From Conoideocrella luteorostrata (lineage: Eukaryota; Ascomycota; Sordariomycetes; Hypocreales; Clavicipitaceae): DNA of 64,000 nt. The notes under the pieces are model-generated. The model had not been told where the DNA came from, did not search any database, and saw only the letters and a list, made by a program, of their open reading frames with translations. Of the stretch, positions 22,213 through 33,269 are shown in pieces. The DNA is taken from the NCBI GenBank assembly GCA_032433595.1, contig JASWJB010000084.1:1-64000 (forward strand), written 5' to 3'. The number at the start of each line of letters is the position of its first letter. The first letter of the stretch is position 1. The position numbers were made by a program, and so were the translations under genes.

Positions 22213-24147
22213 TCATGAACGACTATGGCGCTTGTCCCTTCGCTTCTTCCGTGCGCGAGACTTGAGCATATCTTCATCCCGGAACCGCTCTGGTAAGACA
22301 AAATCTGCCTCCTCCACTTCCGGAATAGGATGGCCCCAAGCAAGCACCTTTCGTCCAGTGCGTCGAGTCCGGTTGAGGGCCGTATCCCGTTCGTACTTTT
22401 TGCTGAAGAACGAAGTAAACTCCTTCTGTGGCTGTGGAGGTTGTGCAGGTGCAGAGCTGACAGGTGCCTTGGCCTTTTTGGAATTGACCACAGCCAACTG
22501 TGATCTCGCCAAGGCCTCTTGGCGGAGCTGTTTGGCAGGGGAGGCATCACTGGTATCGCTTTGCGACGTTACCACCTCTTCCAAATCTTCAACGATTTCG
22601 GCTCCATCCTGATCCATGTCGCTCCCATCTTGGTCAACTTCGTTACCCTCTGCGCCATCATCTTCCACTGAATCTTCATTCTCGCTCTGCTGCTGTGTTT
22701 CTTGCTGTTCCTGCTGCTCCTGCTGCTGCTGCTGCGCTAAAACTGCCTCTTGTTCCGCTTGCAAAGCCCTGTCCTTTTCTTGCTTTCGACGCTTCTCTTC
22801 CAAGTTCCATGTCCGGAATTTTTCTAGAATACCTTGGCAGCCTTTAATGAAATATTCGCGAGCAGGTTCAAATGATTTTTTCTTTGTTTCCGTAATGCCG
22901 CTGACTCCCATCACCCTCAGCCAATCATGACCCTGCAGGCCTTCCAGCAATCTTATAATCTGGTCCTTCTCATGTTGAGCTCGACCTTTCTCAGTATTGC
23001 GTATTGATCTTTCCAAACGTTCTGCACGTTTGTGAGAGGGCTCGAACAGGGCATCTGGTAATGGATCGTCCAGTCTTTTATTGGTTTGTTGGGTTTCTAG
23101 GAACCCGAAATCAATTCTTTGTGATTCAAACACATCAGTATACAACGAGTCGCCATATCCACGGACAGGAAAATGTTGAGTCATGTAATTTTGCTGATGA
23201 GCTCGTGAACCTCCACGCTGAGCGTCTAGAACAGCGCGTCTTGCATGTGTGTCAACTACCACTATTGGTGTTTCCAAGTTTAACAAATCTACTCACCGTG
23301 TCAGTAGGACGCAAATAATGACAAAGGAGAAAAAAAAAGGTGCATTGTTAGGAGAGAAGGCACAACCAGATAACGTACGCTCCTCTTTTGGATCATTTCC
23401 AACTACTTCGTCATAATCGGGAAAATACGCAGATAAATCGCTCTTGTACCGAGTGGCTTCTTGTGAGCGAAGCTTGCGTCCTTGCTCGCGTGCAGTCATC
23501 GGTTGTGGTTGCAACCGGTCGAGCTCAGCCTTGATGCCGTTAATGACTTTGGCTTGGTGTTTTGTGAGACTCTCTCCATCAGGGGCAGACTTCGATTTGC
23601 TTGCATTTGTGGGCTGTGCGGAAGGTGCAGGATGCTGGGAAGCTCCAGCAGCCGTGGCGACGGGTGGTGGAATGACCTGTGATATTGGCCTACTAGGCAG
23701 CGACGGTGGTGCAACAGATGTTGTCGATATCACTTTGGACGTGGTGTTGTTCGGTAATGGCAATGGTGGTTGTAGCAGTGATGGTGGTGGTGTCGGAGCA
23801 GGCACGACGGTCGGCGGTCGCGGTATCGGCGGCGCAGGCTGGATACTAGGTCGAACACCCTGAACGGGCGGAGGTGCTTGCCGTGCGACAATCTCGACCG
23901 CGATTCTCGTCCTCTTCGGCTTCAAATCATTGATGTCGCGATCGGCAGGCTCGAGAGGTCGCTTCTGACGACCTCTACCGCCGCCGCCGCCGTCATTCGA
24001 GGCAAACAGACCGACAGGCGGGTTGGCGGCGCGCGTGAGGGGGTGATGGTTGTGGGCGTGGGCGTTGAGGTGGTGATGGGCACGATGGGGATGATGAGCA
24101 TGGTGAAGGCTCTCAGCTCGCCGATTGGAGCGGGTGACGGAGGCCAT
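22213..24147 (-). CDS. SAS4-domain chromatin protein
   Basis: Two exons (24147-23379, 23288-22213) encode 614 aa, joined as KEE|HLLNLETP. The N-terminal 100 residues are His, Gly and Arg rich, including a run of His-containing dipeptides, followed by a long Pro/Ser-rich linker. A conserved region from about residue 300 contains LERSIRNTEKGRAQHE and DWLRVMGVSGITETKK, which I recognise as the domain called SAS4 in fungal proteins (something about silencing, complex subunit 4). A Gln/Glu coiled-coil stretch, an acidic Asp/Glu region and a basic nuclear tail (RARKKRRDKRHSRS) end the protein. In yeast Sas4 belongs to the SAS histone H4 K16 acetyltransferase complex; that role here is inference. 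Neighbours TAF2 and SIN3 also act on chromatin and transcription. Confidence 0.75.
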
Positions 24148-25068
24148 TGGCGACGATGATGTGGCCTGGCATTGTCTGTCGCCAACAGCAGAGCGTCAGT
24201 CTCGCTAATCCAGGGCGACGCGTCTTTTGATGGTGTTTTTGTTGATTTGCACCGTGACAAATTGAGGGATGATTGCCTGATGTGTGCGACGACAAGGGGC
24301 GCTGAAGCCATCCACTGAGTGCAGGTCGACTGGCGCTGGGTCTTTTCTAATTTGAATTTGATTTGGCATCTTGTAGCGGTTGTGCCTGTTTGCTCAGAGC
24401 TGGTTCAGTGGTCCAGGCGGGAGCAGCCCCTGAACGGACCGCACTGCGCATCTGTCAAGCGTGGCTTCGCGCCTGTATTTTTGGTGTGCCAGTTGGGTCA
24501 ATGCTTCCTAGGCTCTGTTCTCGCCCACGGGCTTTGTGCCTTCCTTTTCACGCGTCAGAACCTGGTGAGCGGCATTCCAAGAGCTGGCTACCCTGTATCC
24601 TTTTTTTTCCTTTCCCAACTATGCCCAGTTCAGCTCAGTGCCAGATAGTTTCTTAAATTTATGAGAAAACACCTGTAGCTGACATTAGCGAGGCTGTAGA
24701 ATATTAATATGTTGTGTATCATTGCTTGTCTTTTGCCGTCGTTATTTGGATTCACGGTCTGTTGTTTCCGTCCATTCTTATTCTTATAGGGTTACTTAAC
24801 GTCTCAAAATGACACAACCGCAATTACACGCGAATTGGAGCAAGATAGACCAAACGCTAAAATTACTTGGCACCGAAGAGCGCATTTCACATCTTCCAGT
24901 ACAATCTCTTAACCATAGGCACGACACGGTTGCCTCAATCATCAGCTGTTACACTGATTGGATGCCCGTACACAACAAGGCACGACCAAGTCCACTGTCA
25001 TCCAAGACTTTATCATATTCAATTGCAGGGGTATTATAAAATCAAACCGGCCACTCCGTCATATACGC
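24148..25068. other. Intergenic
   Basis: Upstream region of the SAS4-domain gene and 3' region of the IQ-motif gene. The open frames at 24319-24656 overlap in several frames and show no family features. Nothing else is seen. Confidence 0.55.
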
Positions 25069-26799
25069 TCATGAAACACCATCTTTGCTCCTCACCGGAA
25101 AGCTCTTAATCTTCTCCAGAACCCTCTCGCCTGTCCCCATCTCTGCCTTCCTCCGTTCCTCCTCCTCTCTTTGTCTATCCAAAAAGTCCCTTTCTTTGGC
25201 CGCACTCTCACTCTTGTCTATCTCTGCCTCATCCCTCTTCTTGACCTCTTCCGGAGCAAAAACCTTATCCTTCCCCCTGACCAGCTTGCCCATCAACTCC
25301 TTACCCTTCCTTCTCGTTTTAAGGTACGTCTCCAAGCCCACCAGAATGGTGTAGCTCTTTGATATGCTCACATGGGACATGTCCACGCCTCCCTGCTTCA
25401 GATTATTCACAAATGCCCTGAAGTTGCTGGCCGGAGGTCTATAATGGCCGCTTAGCGGGGATAATGAGCTCAACCGCCCATTCTTGATCTTGATGAGGCC
25501 TGCGGCAGAGATGCGGCTCCCTTGCAAAAAGGAAGAGTGCTGGAAAGCTCCCGAGTCCTTGATACCGACATAGAGCCTGAAGGAAGTGTCTGCTACAAAG
25601 ATCCATGTGTTCTTCTTGACAGACTTTCGTAATAATTGGTTGAAGATGGTGGATGCGGAAATGTGGGTGACTTTTTTGACCCCCTTAGTTTCATCGAAGC
25701 TTGGGTCCACGTACTTGGCGGCTCTGTCGGCCTCGCGTTTCGATTCGGCGGATGAGTCGGAGTCTGAAGAGTTGTCGTTGTCAACAGGGTGCGGTAAGTG
25801 CGATGTGGTTCCGGGACTGAAGGCCGGCGTTGGGTCGTTAACTGGCACGATACCGTGTATACTGTCTTTGTACTCTTCCGTTGTATCGATTCGAGCTCCG
25901 TTTTTGACCCAACATAGTCGTCCCTCTGCGTCTACTCGTGCCAGGTAATACTGCCGCTCCTCCCTGGATAGGTACCGTACCTGTTCTCTCTCGAGTCTAT
26001 CTCTTGGACAGGTATCCAATTCAATCGTTTTGCCTTCACCATAATCCAGCCAGTAGAAGTAGTTCTCTGTGGTATTCGATTTCTTCCATTCTTCATGGTA
26101 CATTCGCAAATTGCTTCCGTATCGGTGTTTCGAATCCACCATTTCCAAGAAATACTGCAAGCCCATGGTACGAGCAGCGCGACGTCGCTCGGCCTTGGCC
26201 TTCTCGCTTCGTTCTTTTGCTGCAGCTTTCTCGTCCGGCGTCAACCCATCCTCCAGATCAGAATTCAAAGCAGAGTCTGTATCGGAATCATCGTGTCCCG
26301 CGCGACGAGCCACCACGCTCGCTTTTTTCCATTTTTGTCGTGCACTCACTGGTCGATAATCAACCGGATCCTCCAGTGCCAATACCCCGCCATTCTTAAC
26401 GGCTGCATCGTTGATGGTCGAACTGCGCGGTTTTGTATTCTGGCGGAACTGTGCTTCTCGAACTGCTGTTACCCATCGCGTGCTTGCGTTCAGGCTGTAT
26501 CCTTCGAGTTCTCGCCTGGCGCGATAGCCTCTGAATGTCTTCTGTATGACTTCGGCGGCACTAGCGCGTTCCTTGTCTTGGCATTGATTTTGGGTTTCGG
26601 ACGTCGATATTGACTGGCGCCGCCAATGCTCTTTAGCTTTGCGTCGGGCCTCCACTTCTTTTTCCTCCTGCACTTGAGCTATCTGCTCGAACTCGCTCTG
26701 CGACGGCAACACTAGAGAATCCATGTATTCTTTGGTCTTGGGGACTGATATGCTGAAGGAAACTGCGCTGTCGGTAGACGACATCTTTCCATCGGCCAT
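25069..26799 (-). CDS. IQ-motif (calmodulin-binding) protein, IQM-like
   Basis: Intron-less gene for 576 aa. An acidic/basic coiled-coil-like N-terminus leads to one IQ motif at residues 85-96 (IQKTFRGYRARR), the usual calmodulin-binding helix. The middle has a Ser/Asp/Glu-rich charged linker. The C-terminal half contains the blocks LYVGIKDSGAFQHSSFL and SGHYRPPASNF, which closely match what I know of the plant IQM (IQ-motif containing protein) family. No catalytic motif is known for this region. A role in calcium signalling is inferred only from the IQ motif. The C-terminal 80 residues are Lys/Glu rich. Confidence 0.82.
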   Translation of the reverse strand: MADGKMSSTDSAVSFSISVPKTKEYMDSLVLPSQSEFEQIAQVQEEKEVEARRKAKEHWRRQSISTSETQNQCQDKERASAAEVIQKTFRGYRARRELEGYSLNASTRWVTAVREAQFRQNTKPRSSTINDAAVKNGGVLALEDPVDYRPVSARQKWKKASVVARRAGHDDSDTDSALNSDLEDGLTPDEKAAAKERSEKAKAERRRAARTMGLQYFLEMVDSKHRYGSNLRMYHEEWKKSNTTENYFYWLDYGEGKTIELDTCPRDRLEREQVRYLSREERQYYLARVDAEGRLCWVKNGARIDTTEEYKDSIHGIVPVNDPTPAFSPGTTSHLPHPVDNDNSSDSDSSAESKREADRAAKYVDPSFDETKGVKKVTHISASTIFNQLLRKSVKKNTWIFVADTSFRLYVGIKDSGAFQHSSFLQGSRISAAGLIKIKNGRLSSLSPLSGHYRPPASNFRAFVNNLKQGGVDMSHVSISKSYTILVGLETYLKTRRKGKELMGKLVRGKDKVFAPEEVKKRDEAEIDKSESAAKERDFLDRQREEEERRKAEMGTGERVLEKIKSFPVRSKDGVS

Positions 26800-28780
26800 G
26801 TCATCTATATTAATAAATGCGGCGTGCTAGGCCGTGCTGTGTAAAGGCGCCTCCGCCGATGGAGGGGCCTGGCGTCATGCAGCAGACTAGGGGTTGTGGT
26901 GGGCGGCGGGGTGATGAAGCCAGGGCTGGCTGACCTGGGAAGACGAGACTAGACTGGCTGTTATCTGGCCCTGCTTACTTGGTTGGTGATGATTATAGGA
27001 CTATAGGGGACTGGATGCGGCAGGCCGCGCGGTTCAATGCTGGTGTTGCAGGTCCTCCGTTGGTCCAGGCCTGAGCTGATCCAATGATCTGTACTCCGTA
27101 AGTCTGGACGCTTTGGAAAGGGCAGCCGTTTCGGGATTGCAATGCTGTGAAATCGAAAATAAGCTTGTGCAAAAGGTCGAGTCCGGATGGAGCGCAAAGG
27201 CGTTAGGCAAATATAAATTACACAGATCTAGGTATTCTTATCGCGGCTGTCGTCATAAGCGACGAAAGGACGAGGCGCAAACGTGGGTTGTTGGTCAAGA
27301 AATGCCAGCCAGGAGTACGAAGGTCGGCCTGGCTGTCAGGGATTTTGCGCGCTTCGACGTCAACCGTCAAGCCTGTTTCGTGGCGGGGACAGTGACGCAA
27401 AGCCGGTTATTAGTAGTCCGTCTCCGCAGTGGCTCCAAGATGATGGATGATGCTGAAGTGCGTCGGTTGACCAGGGAAAAGAATGGGCAAACTTGCAGGA
27501 GAGCTGCAGGACAAGAAGCGAAGAGGCTGTCTACCTATACTACGTGATGGGCCTTCGGACTTTGTCTTTATGCGACACAGCAGCCATTCATTCGCGCGTA
27601 CGGAGTGCAGAGTCGGGGTTTACGGAGTGCTCATAGTCCAACTCAAACAGGCAAGATTCCATGCCCTGCCTCGATCGACTGCATCTCGGCCTCGGTACAT
27701 TAGTCGTGAGCTCTAATAAACGCCCTCGCTCGGATATCGTCCGTCGGTCATGTCTGGCTCCACTGCCGCCTGTCCACAGCCAATACCTGTGGCTGAGCCA
27801 GCGTTGAGCCATCATTTCTGTTACACCAGAGGCGCATCCTCCGAGGCTGAGCAAACAGCCATGTAAGTCCGGAGTAAGCTCACAGATAGTTACAGCACAA
27901 TGTGCTTCGTACGGAGTATGTGTGCAGGATGTGTGAACTGTGCGAAACACCGAGTCTCTGCGCGAAGCTAAGCCACCAATAATGCGTAAACTAGTATTGC
28001 GATGTGGTCTTACTGCCCCGTAATATCAGACATTGATAATTCAGCGTTACTTATCCAGCGTCCCTCTTGCGTTGAACCAGCACCCTTTTTTGTGGGGGAA
28101 TATTCTATAAGCATAGCTAATTGGCTACTATGTAGGCCGCCTCCCAAGTCCACAAAGTCTTCCACTAACAGGATCCTGAATTTACACACATCAGTACTCA
28201 GTACATATTCAGCGTGTACAGAGTAGTCAGCGCAAAATAGCGTACAATAGCGCGCAGTATAGCGTGTGCTAGGTAAATAAAAGTCTCAAAAAAGGATTAC
28301 ACATAATAAAGTCAAAAAAATAAAAAATAAAAGGTAAAATATAGGGGAAAAATGTACTTCGTATATATATACGGAGTATAAACCGCTGCATAAGGTCATA
28401 AGGGAAATTGTTCTGTTAGCGGGGTACAAAAGATGTGCTGGATAACGCTGCCCTAATTAAATTAATATTACCACTCTCGCGCGCCCGGCGCCAAACTCTT
28501 GCCGCGACCACGACCCTAGTGAAATGAAGAGTATGACAAAAGCAAAAAATATTACAATCAGGGGGGCCGTTACTCCGTATGTAGTACATTTACTCCAGGG
28601 AGAAAAACGTATCTAGTACGGAGTAGTTTCGAGAAGATCACAGGCTAATATCAAGACGAGATTGCGCTGCAATGTACGGAGTACCAGCCAAGAAAAAAAA
28701 AGAAAAGGAATGTACGTCCGGTATTCACGTAGGAACTCTCCATAGCTGACCCCCAATCGTCCACAAATTAATAAACTTTG
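26800..28780. other. Intergenic, dense in the TACGGAGTA motif
   Basis: 2 kb without a supported gene. Six exact copies of TACGGAGTA/TACTCCGTA sit at 27092, 27910, 28370, 28571, 28617 and 28675, plus near-copies around 27599 and 27625. The stretch 28230-28440 is AT-rich with A/T homopolymers. No tRNA-like A and B boxes were found. Confidence 0.6.
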
Positions 28781-29654
28781 TCACGAGAAGAGAAAGTCTT
28801 TGAGAACCGGAGAACCGGAGAATTCTGGATTTAATAATATGCAACTGTTGGCAGTAATGTTAGCAATTTGCGCATCAAACATGGCCCAGACATGGCAAGT
28901 TGGCCGTTGGCAAGACCGCTGAACAGAAGCAAACAATGGCCAGCAAACGTCCCGCACGACAGCCATTCTATGAAACATGTGACCTACTTGAGGAAGTATT
29001 GCAGGCCCGCCCGCCTCTTCTCCAGAAATTTAGGTCGAAACTTGGATATCAAGCTCTTTCGAGGCAATGGTGGCACCGCCGCCTCGAAATTGGGGAATGA
29101 TTTAACCAACTTGCCGCGGAAGTCATCAAATTCTGAATATCGTTTGCGTATGTTCATGAAACTTCCCTAGTATAGCGACTATCCGTCAGCATTTCCATAC
29201 ATCGTCGGGTCTTGATTGCTAGGGATGCCTGATAATAAGAACATACACTGAGTGTTTCAACGCGGACATTCCAAACTACAAAAGCGCCGATGCTCGTGGC
29301 TCCGCCATTCACGACCGTGTAGTCGACGATCTCAACGCTCTTTGCCCAGCAGGCATTATTTCGATCGTCGTGCTCGCTTGTGTCGTTGTCCTGTAAGGTG
29401 ATGGCACCAGCGGGCAGTACTGAGTCGGCCGAGACACTTCGCTGATGATTCCCCCTTGTCATCCAATAAGGGGGAGAATTGACGGAGCTGTTTGATACAA
29501 TGGAAGACACCATGTGTTCTTCATCGTTCTGCTGGCTATCATGGCTCGCCCTTGGCGACGGCAAATTATTTGAAGTTGATCTGTCCCCAGCCGGCCCAGA
29601 ACTCTCGCCATTGAAATTGCCGACCGCCTGGTCCCTGTCTACCGCCGACGCCAT
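28781..29654 (-). CDS. PX-domain protein, YPT35-like
   Basis: Three exons (29654-29247, 29166-28988, 28844-28781) give 216 aa, near the 214 aa of yeast Ypt35. Residues 1-100 are Ser/Asn-rich and probably disordered. A PX domain fills the rest. RKRYSEF (143-149) is the phosphoinositide-binding motif, followed by a PPLP turn and RAGLQYFLNCILLNP, the last helix of the fold. Ypt35 sits on endosomes and vacuole through PI3P and recruits Vps13; that role is inferred by family. Splice junctions LS|GSF and FL|N restore the PX domain exactly. Without them the conserved pieces lie in separate short frames. Confidence 0.88.
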
Positions 29655-32569
29655 TCAGCCATATGCGACTCGTGGCTCATGCGGGTTTCACTGATGCTGA
29701 AAAATGAGACCGAATATTAGATGAGGAAACGGGGCTCGACCTGGTCAGCTACCGCAAGGCTGTTGCACGGCGCCTTAACCTTGCCGGGCTTCCGGTTGCT
29801 GGGCTCGACGTAGGAAAATGGAGATCGGCTAGTCTAGACGTCGGTTTGCTGGTTTGTGTTTCGCGCGACGATTTGTTCGGGCCGGGTGAGGAGAACTTCA
29901 TATGAGTGGTGACATGCAGCCGGTTGGAAGGAGTTGTGTCTGGCAAGCTAAGTTTGCGACGAGCTCCTCAAGAAAATCCATGGTAACTCCGTAGCTACCT
30001 GGTTTGGGCATGAAGGCTTGGTTGGTGGGGCCGATATGAGGTCGTCATCAAGACGGAGTGAGAGAGCTACCCTCACCAAGCGGGGAGGGATTCACGCTGA
30101 CCGCATTTGACGGCGTGTAAATAGCAGGAGCTGCATAATCTAGGTTATTTAGCTAATGTCTACTCCATACTGGTCAATGGGTCATTGGGTTTAATATATA
30201 TTGCCGTTCCCCCCCAAAAATGACGTCACGCGATTGCTTCACCATAATGTCTATGCAAAACAGACGTCTTGAATCTAATTTCGGAACGGACATCCTCTGC
30301 ATTCGTGTTGGCAGACAACTGAGCAGGCACACGTATGCCCTGCCAACCGGCTGTTGGCTTGGCTCAGTGGTTTAATCCGTGCGATGGCACCAGTGTACGG
30401 CTGAGCGATGATGATGCAGAACATTTGCTGCAGAATGCGTTTAGATCTCCAACATGCTACTCGGTACTCCGCACTATCGGATGAACTAACCCCTGTTGCT
30501 TTCTCAACCTTGTTGTGACATAAGTTTTGCATAGCTGCTGATACCGCACGAACAGATGGAGCAGCTAAAGAAGCCTGACACTGAATTAATGATAGAATTC
30601 TTCAGAATTTGATTCACCTAATGCCCTATTGAGTAGAAGCAGTCACGGAAGCGGAAGGTGGTACACAAAGCATCTAGCATTTTATTTTGGTCGTTCTTCA
30701 GAGTAGTGACGGAGGCATTGACGAAACCCGAAGGAATGCAAAAACTTATTGCCTCCCACTGTACAGAGTACGGGGTACTCCGTACGTAAAAAGCCGATCT
30801 GTTAACATCCTGATGCATCCATTACCATTCATTACACCCTCGTGTTCGGGCATGGGGCCGGACATCCAACACGGTTCTGGGTACGGAGTAAGCCTATGCC
30901 CCACTCAATTTGTTGGCTTTGCAGCAGAGACATGTCGTGGGACGAAAGAGCAACTGCATCTGTGTTATTGCGTGGCAGAGTACAGTCTTATATGGCCGCA
31001 TCAGTCGTGGAGAGAGTTATCGTTTTACATGACAATTCAGCACTTGACACCAGCCCACCCCATTAGCTGTTCATTCTGTTGTAACGTCAAGCTATGTCCA
31101 GTTGTTCAAGCATAAATCGACCCCTCATGGTGGTAGCCCCTTGTCCTCGTATACTTGTAACTGCAATGCACTGAGATAAGGCCTGCAACCTATGAATACT
31201 AATATAGCAATGTGATAGTGGCGCTAATCAAGCAAGATCTTCCCCGCTCGACCCGATATTCGCCACCGGCTGGACGTAACAATGTTTCAATGCCAATGAA
31301 GTTGGTGGTGCGAACTCTATTGTACAGACAATACGACACATTCTCCGATGAGCAAAGGTGCATATCAGGCTTTGCCAAGCCTGATGGCGAGAACATGGCG
31401 CTGAAGGGCAGCTGAGCGCTAGTGGAGAACCTCGTACTGGCAGCCGTTTCACATCCACTGTGCATTGAACCATGCCGGGAAAGGTAGTCCGTTGCATTGG
31501 GCTCCATCGTGTTCGGGACGCCAACAATTGGACCAAAAATACCTTTTCTGAGGGGGCATGGTCACTTCACCTGCCTTTGGTCGGTCCGGTGACAGTCTGG
31601 ACTCTGAGCTATATCGCGGGCAATTAGATCCGGACAGAATGTAACTTCACTTTCCAACACGAAGTAAATACGATTCAGATTGCCTGCAGACAGTGGATGC
31701 CAACGGAAAACGGGAAGCGGGAGATGCAAGATGCATAAGGGAAAAAAACAAACCAAAACACAAATCGCAGTATGCCACCTCACTGCAGAGGTGACAGGTA
31801 ACTCTGAGACCTGGTTGTTGGAGTGTGTGTGTAGCCCATCAACCCAACCAACCAGCTAACCAGCCAGCCATCTAGCCTCATCTAGCCTCGTTCAGCTGAG
31901 ACCCTGATCTAGGTTGTGTTTATCCGCAACACATCAATTCGGTTTCTGTGCATGAAGGGTCGTATTGCTTCTTCTGCCTGCTCGTCAATGGCTCGTGAGG
32001 TGAAAACAAAAGAGGAGACTATACTCCGCACTCCGTATTGTAGTTTGATATCACCCCCCAGAAAAAGCCCGGATTGCGGGTTTCAGTCGTGTGTATCCCT
32101 CATCCCCTGTTCGATGGGCTAGTCCGTGGCACTCTGGCACCTTGCCGGTCCGGCGGCGAGAGGCTCGATCTTCCTAGACCTTGTCAAATTATTGCCGGGG
32201 TGACTCGGTTCTCGTTTTGTGGCTCAAGGATCTGCTTGCTTTTAATCTGACTCCTCTCCTTTCTCCCTCCATTGTCCCCAGCCATTGATGATCGTGTCGT
32301 CGTGCTCTTTATTTTCTTGAAACCGAGTCTTGCGTTTTTATTTTTGCTTATTAACTGGCCCGTTTGCTTTCTGTCGGTCGCTCCTGCCAATTTACATTTC
32401 GTGCTTCTGCATATCTTGTCCTAATTGTAAGGCATCAATCGGTCTCCTTGGACAGCTCTATATTGGAACATTTCTTTGCTCAACAATAACTGACATTGCG
32501 TGACCCTAGCCTTGCATTAATTTCTGCTTCACTTATCAAACAGCCCTCCCGATTCACTGATTCGCCACA
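29655..32569. other. Intergenic between divergent YPT35-like and DUF7707 genes
   Basis: 2.9 kb. Exact copies of the 9-mer lie at 30776-30784 and 30882-30890, with imperfect ones near 30470 and 32020. Short CCA/AACC-type direct repeats (ACCAACCAGC) are seen near 31845-31870. A box-A-like TGGCTCAGTGG near 30359 has no box B after it, so there is no tRNA. No coding frame is supported. Confidence 0.55.
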
Positions 32570-33269
32570 ATGCCTTCTTTCCGCACCACTGTTCTGGCGG
32601 TAGCCGCCACGTTCTCTGCCGTTGCCAGCGCCGACTACACCATTGACCCATCTAGTGTGCCTATCAGCAACAGAAGTAAGCACCATTGGACAACATGGCA
32701 CATTTGAAAATTGCGAATACTATACTAACAGGGTATTAGAAAATTGGTGTGCGCAAGAAAAGAGCACATGCCCGCTTATTTGCCAACAGAACGAACCCAG
32801 AACCACTCTGGTGAACACTTGTGACCCTGTAAGGAAGCTGTGCTGTGTGATGCCTCGATTTGAAGTTTTATTCTGACTCTTGAATAAGGAGTTACTCACC
32901 TACGGTTGTCTCTGTGGTAACAACATGCAACCGAACGTATCCGAGTACTCTTTGAGCTTGCCGTACTTTATTTGCCGAGAGTGGGTTGAGCAGTGCAAGA
33001 AGGCATGCGGCTCCAACCAGTGCAAATCGGATTGCGATCAAAACCATCCATGCGGTGCTCAAAATCCCCAGAAGGTTAACGCTACGAAAACGGCCGGACA
33101 GACGACAACGGCTACCGACGACGCTAACACAATCTATACTGATGGCGCCGGAGGCTCAAGTGGTGGAGGCTCCGGTAAGAAGGGAGCTGCGGCTGCGTTG
33201 GAGGTTGGCCGCACTTATGGCCTGGCTGTTGTCCTAACTAGCCTTTTTGCTGGATTCGCTTTGCTGTAA
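32570..33269 (+). CDS. Secreted cysteine-rich DUF7707 protein, probably GPI-anchored
   Basis: Three exons (32570-32675, 32740-32828, 32889-33269) encode 191 aa. A signal peptide (ends near VASA) is followed by a Cys-rich domain with NWCAQEKSTCPLIC, YGCLCGNNMQPN and CKSDCDQNHPCGAQNP, the pattern of fungal DUF7707 proteins. A Ser/Gly/Thr linker and a hydrophobic C-terminus (LAVVLTSLFAGFALL) after a small-residue patch suggest a GPI anchor, so the protein should sit in the plasma membrane or cell wall. The function of the family is not known to me. The second exon is only 89 nt. All phases agree. Confidence 0.85.

Noticed and set aside
30355..30420. tRNA-like A box (TGGCTCAGTGGT)
   Set aside because: No B box at the needed distance and no cloverleaf pairing.
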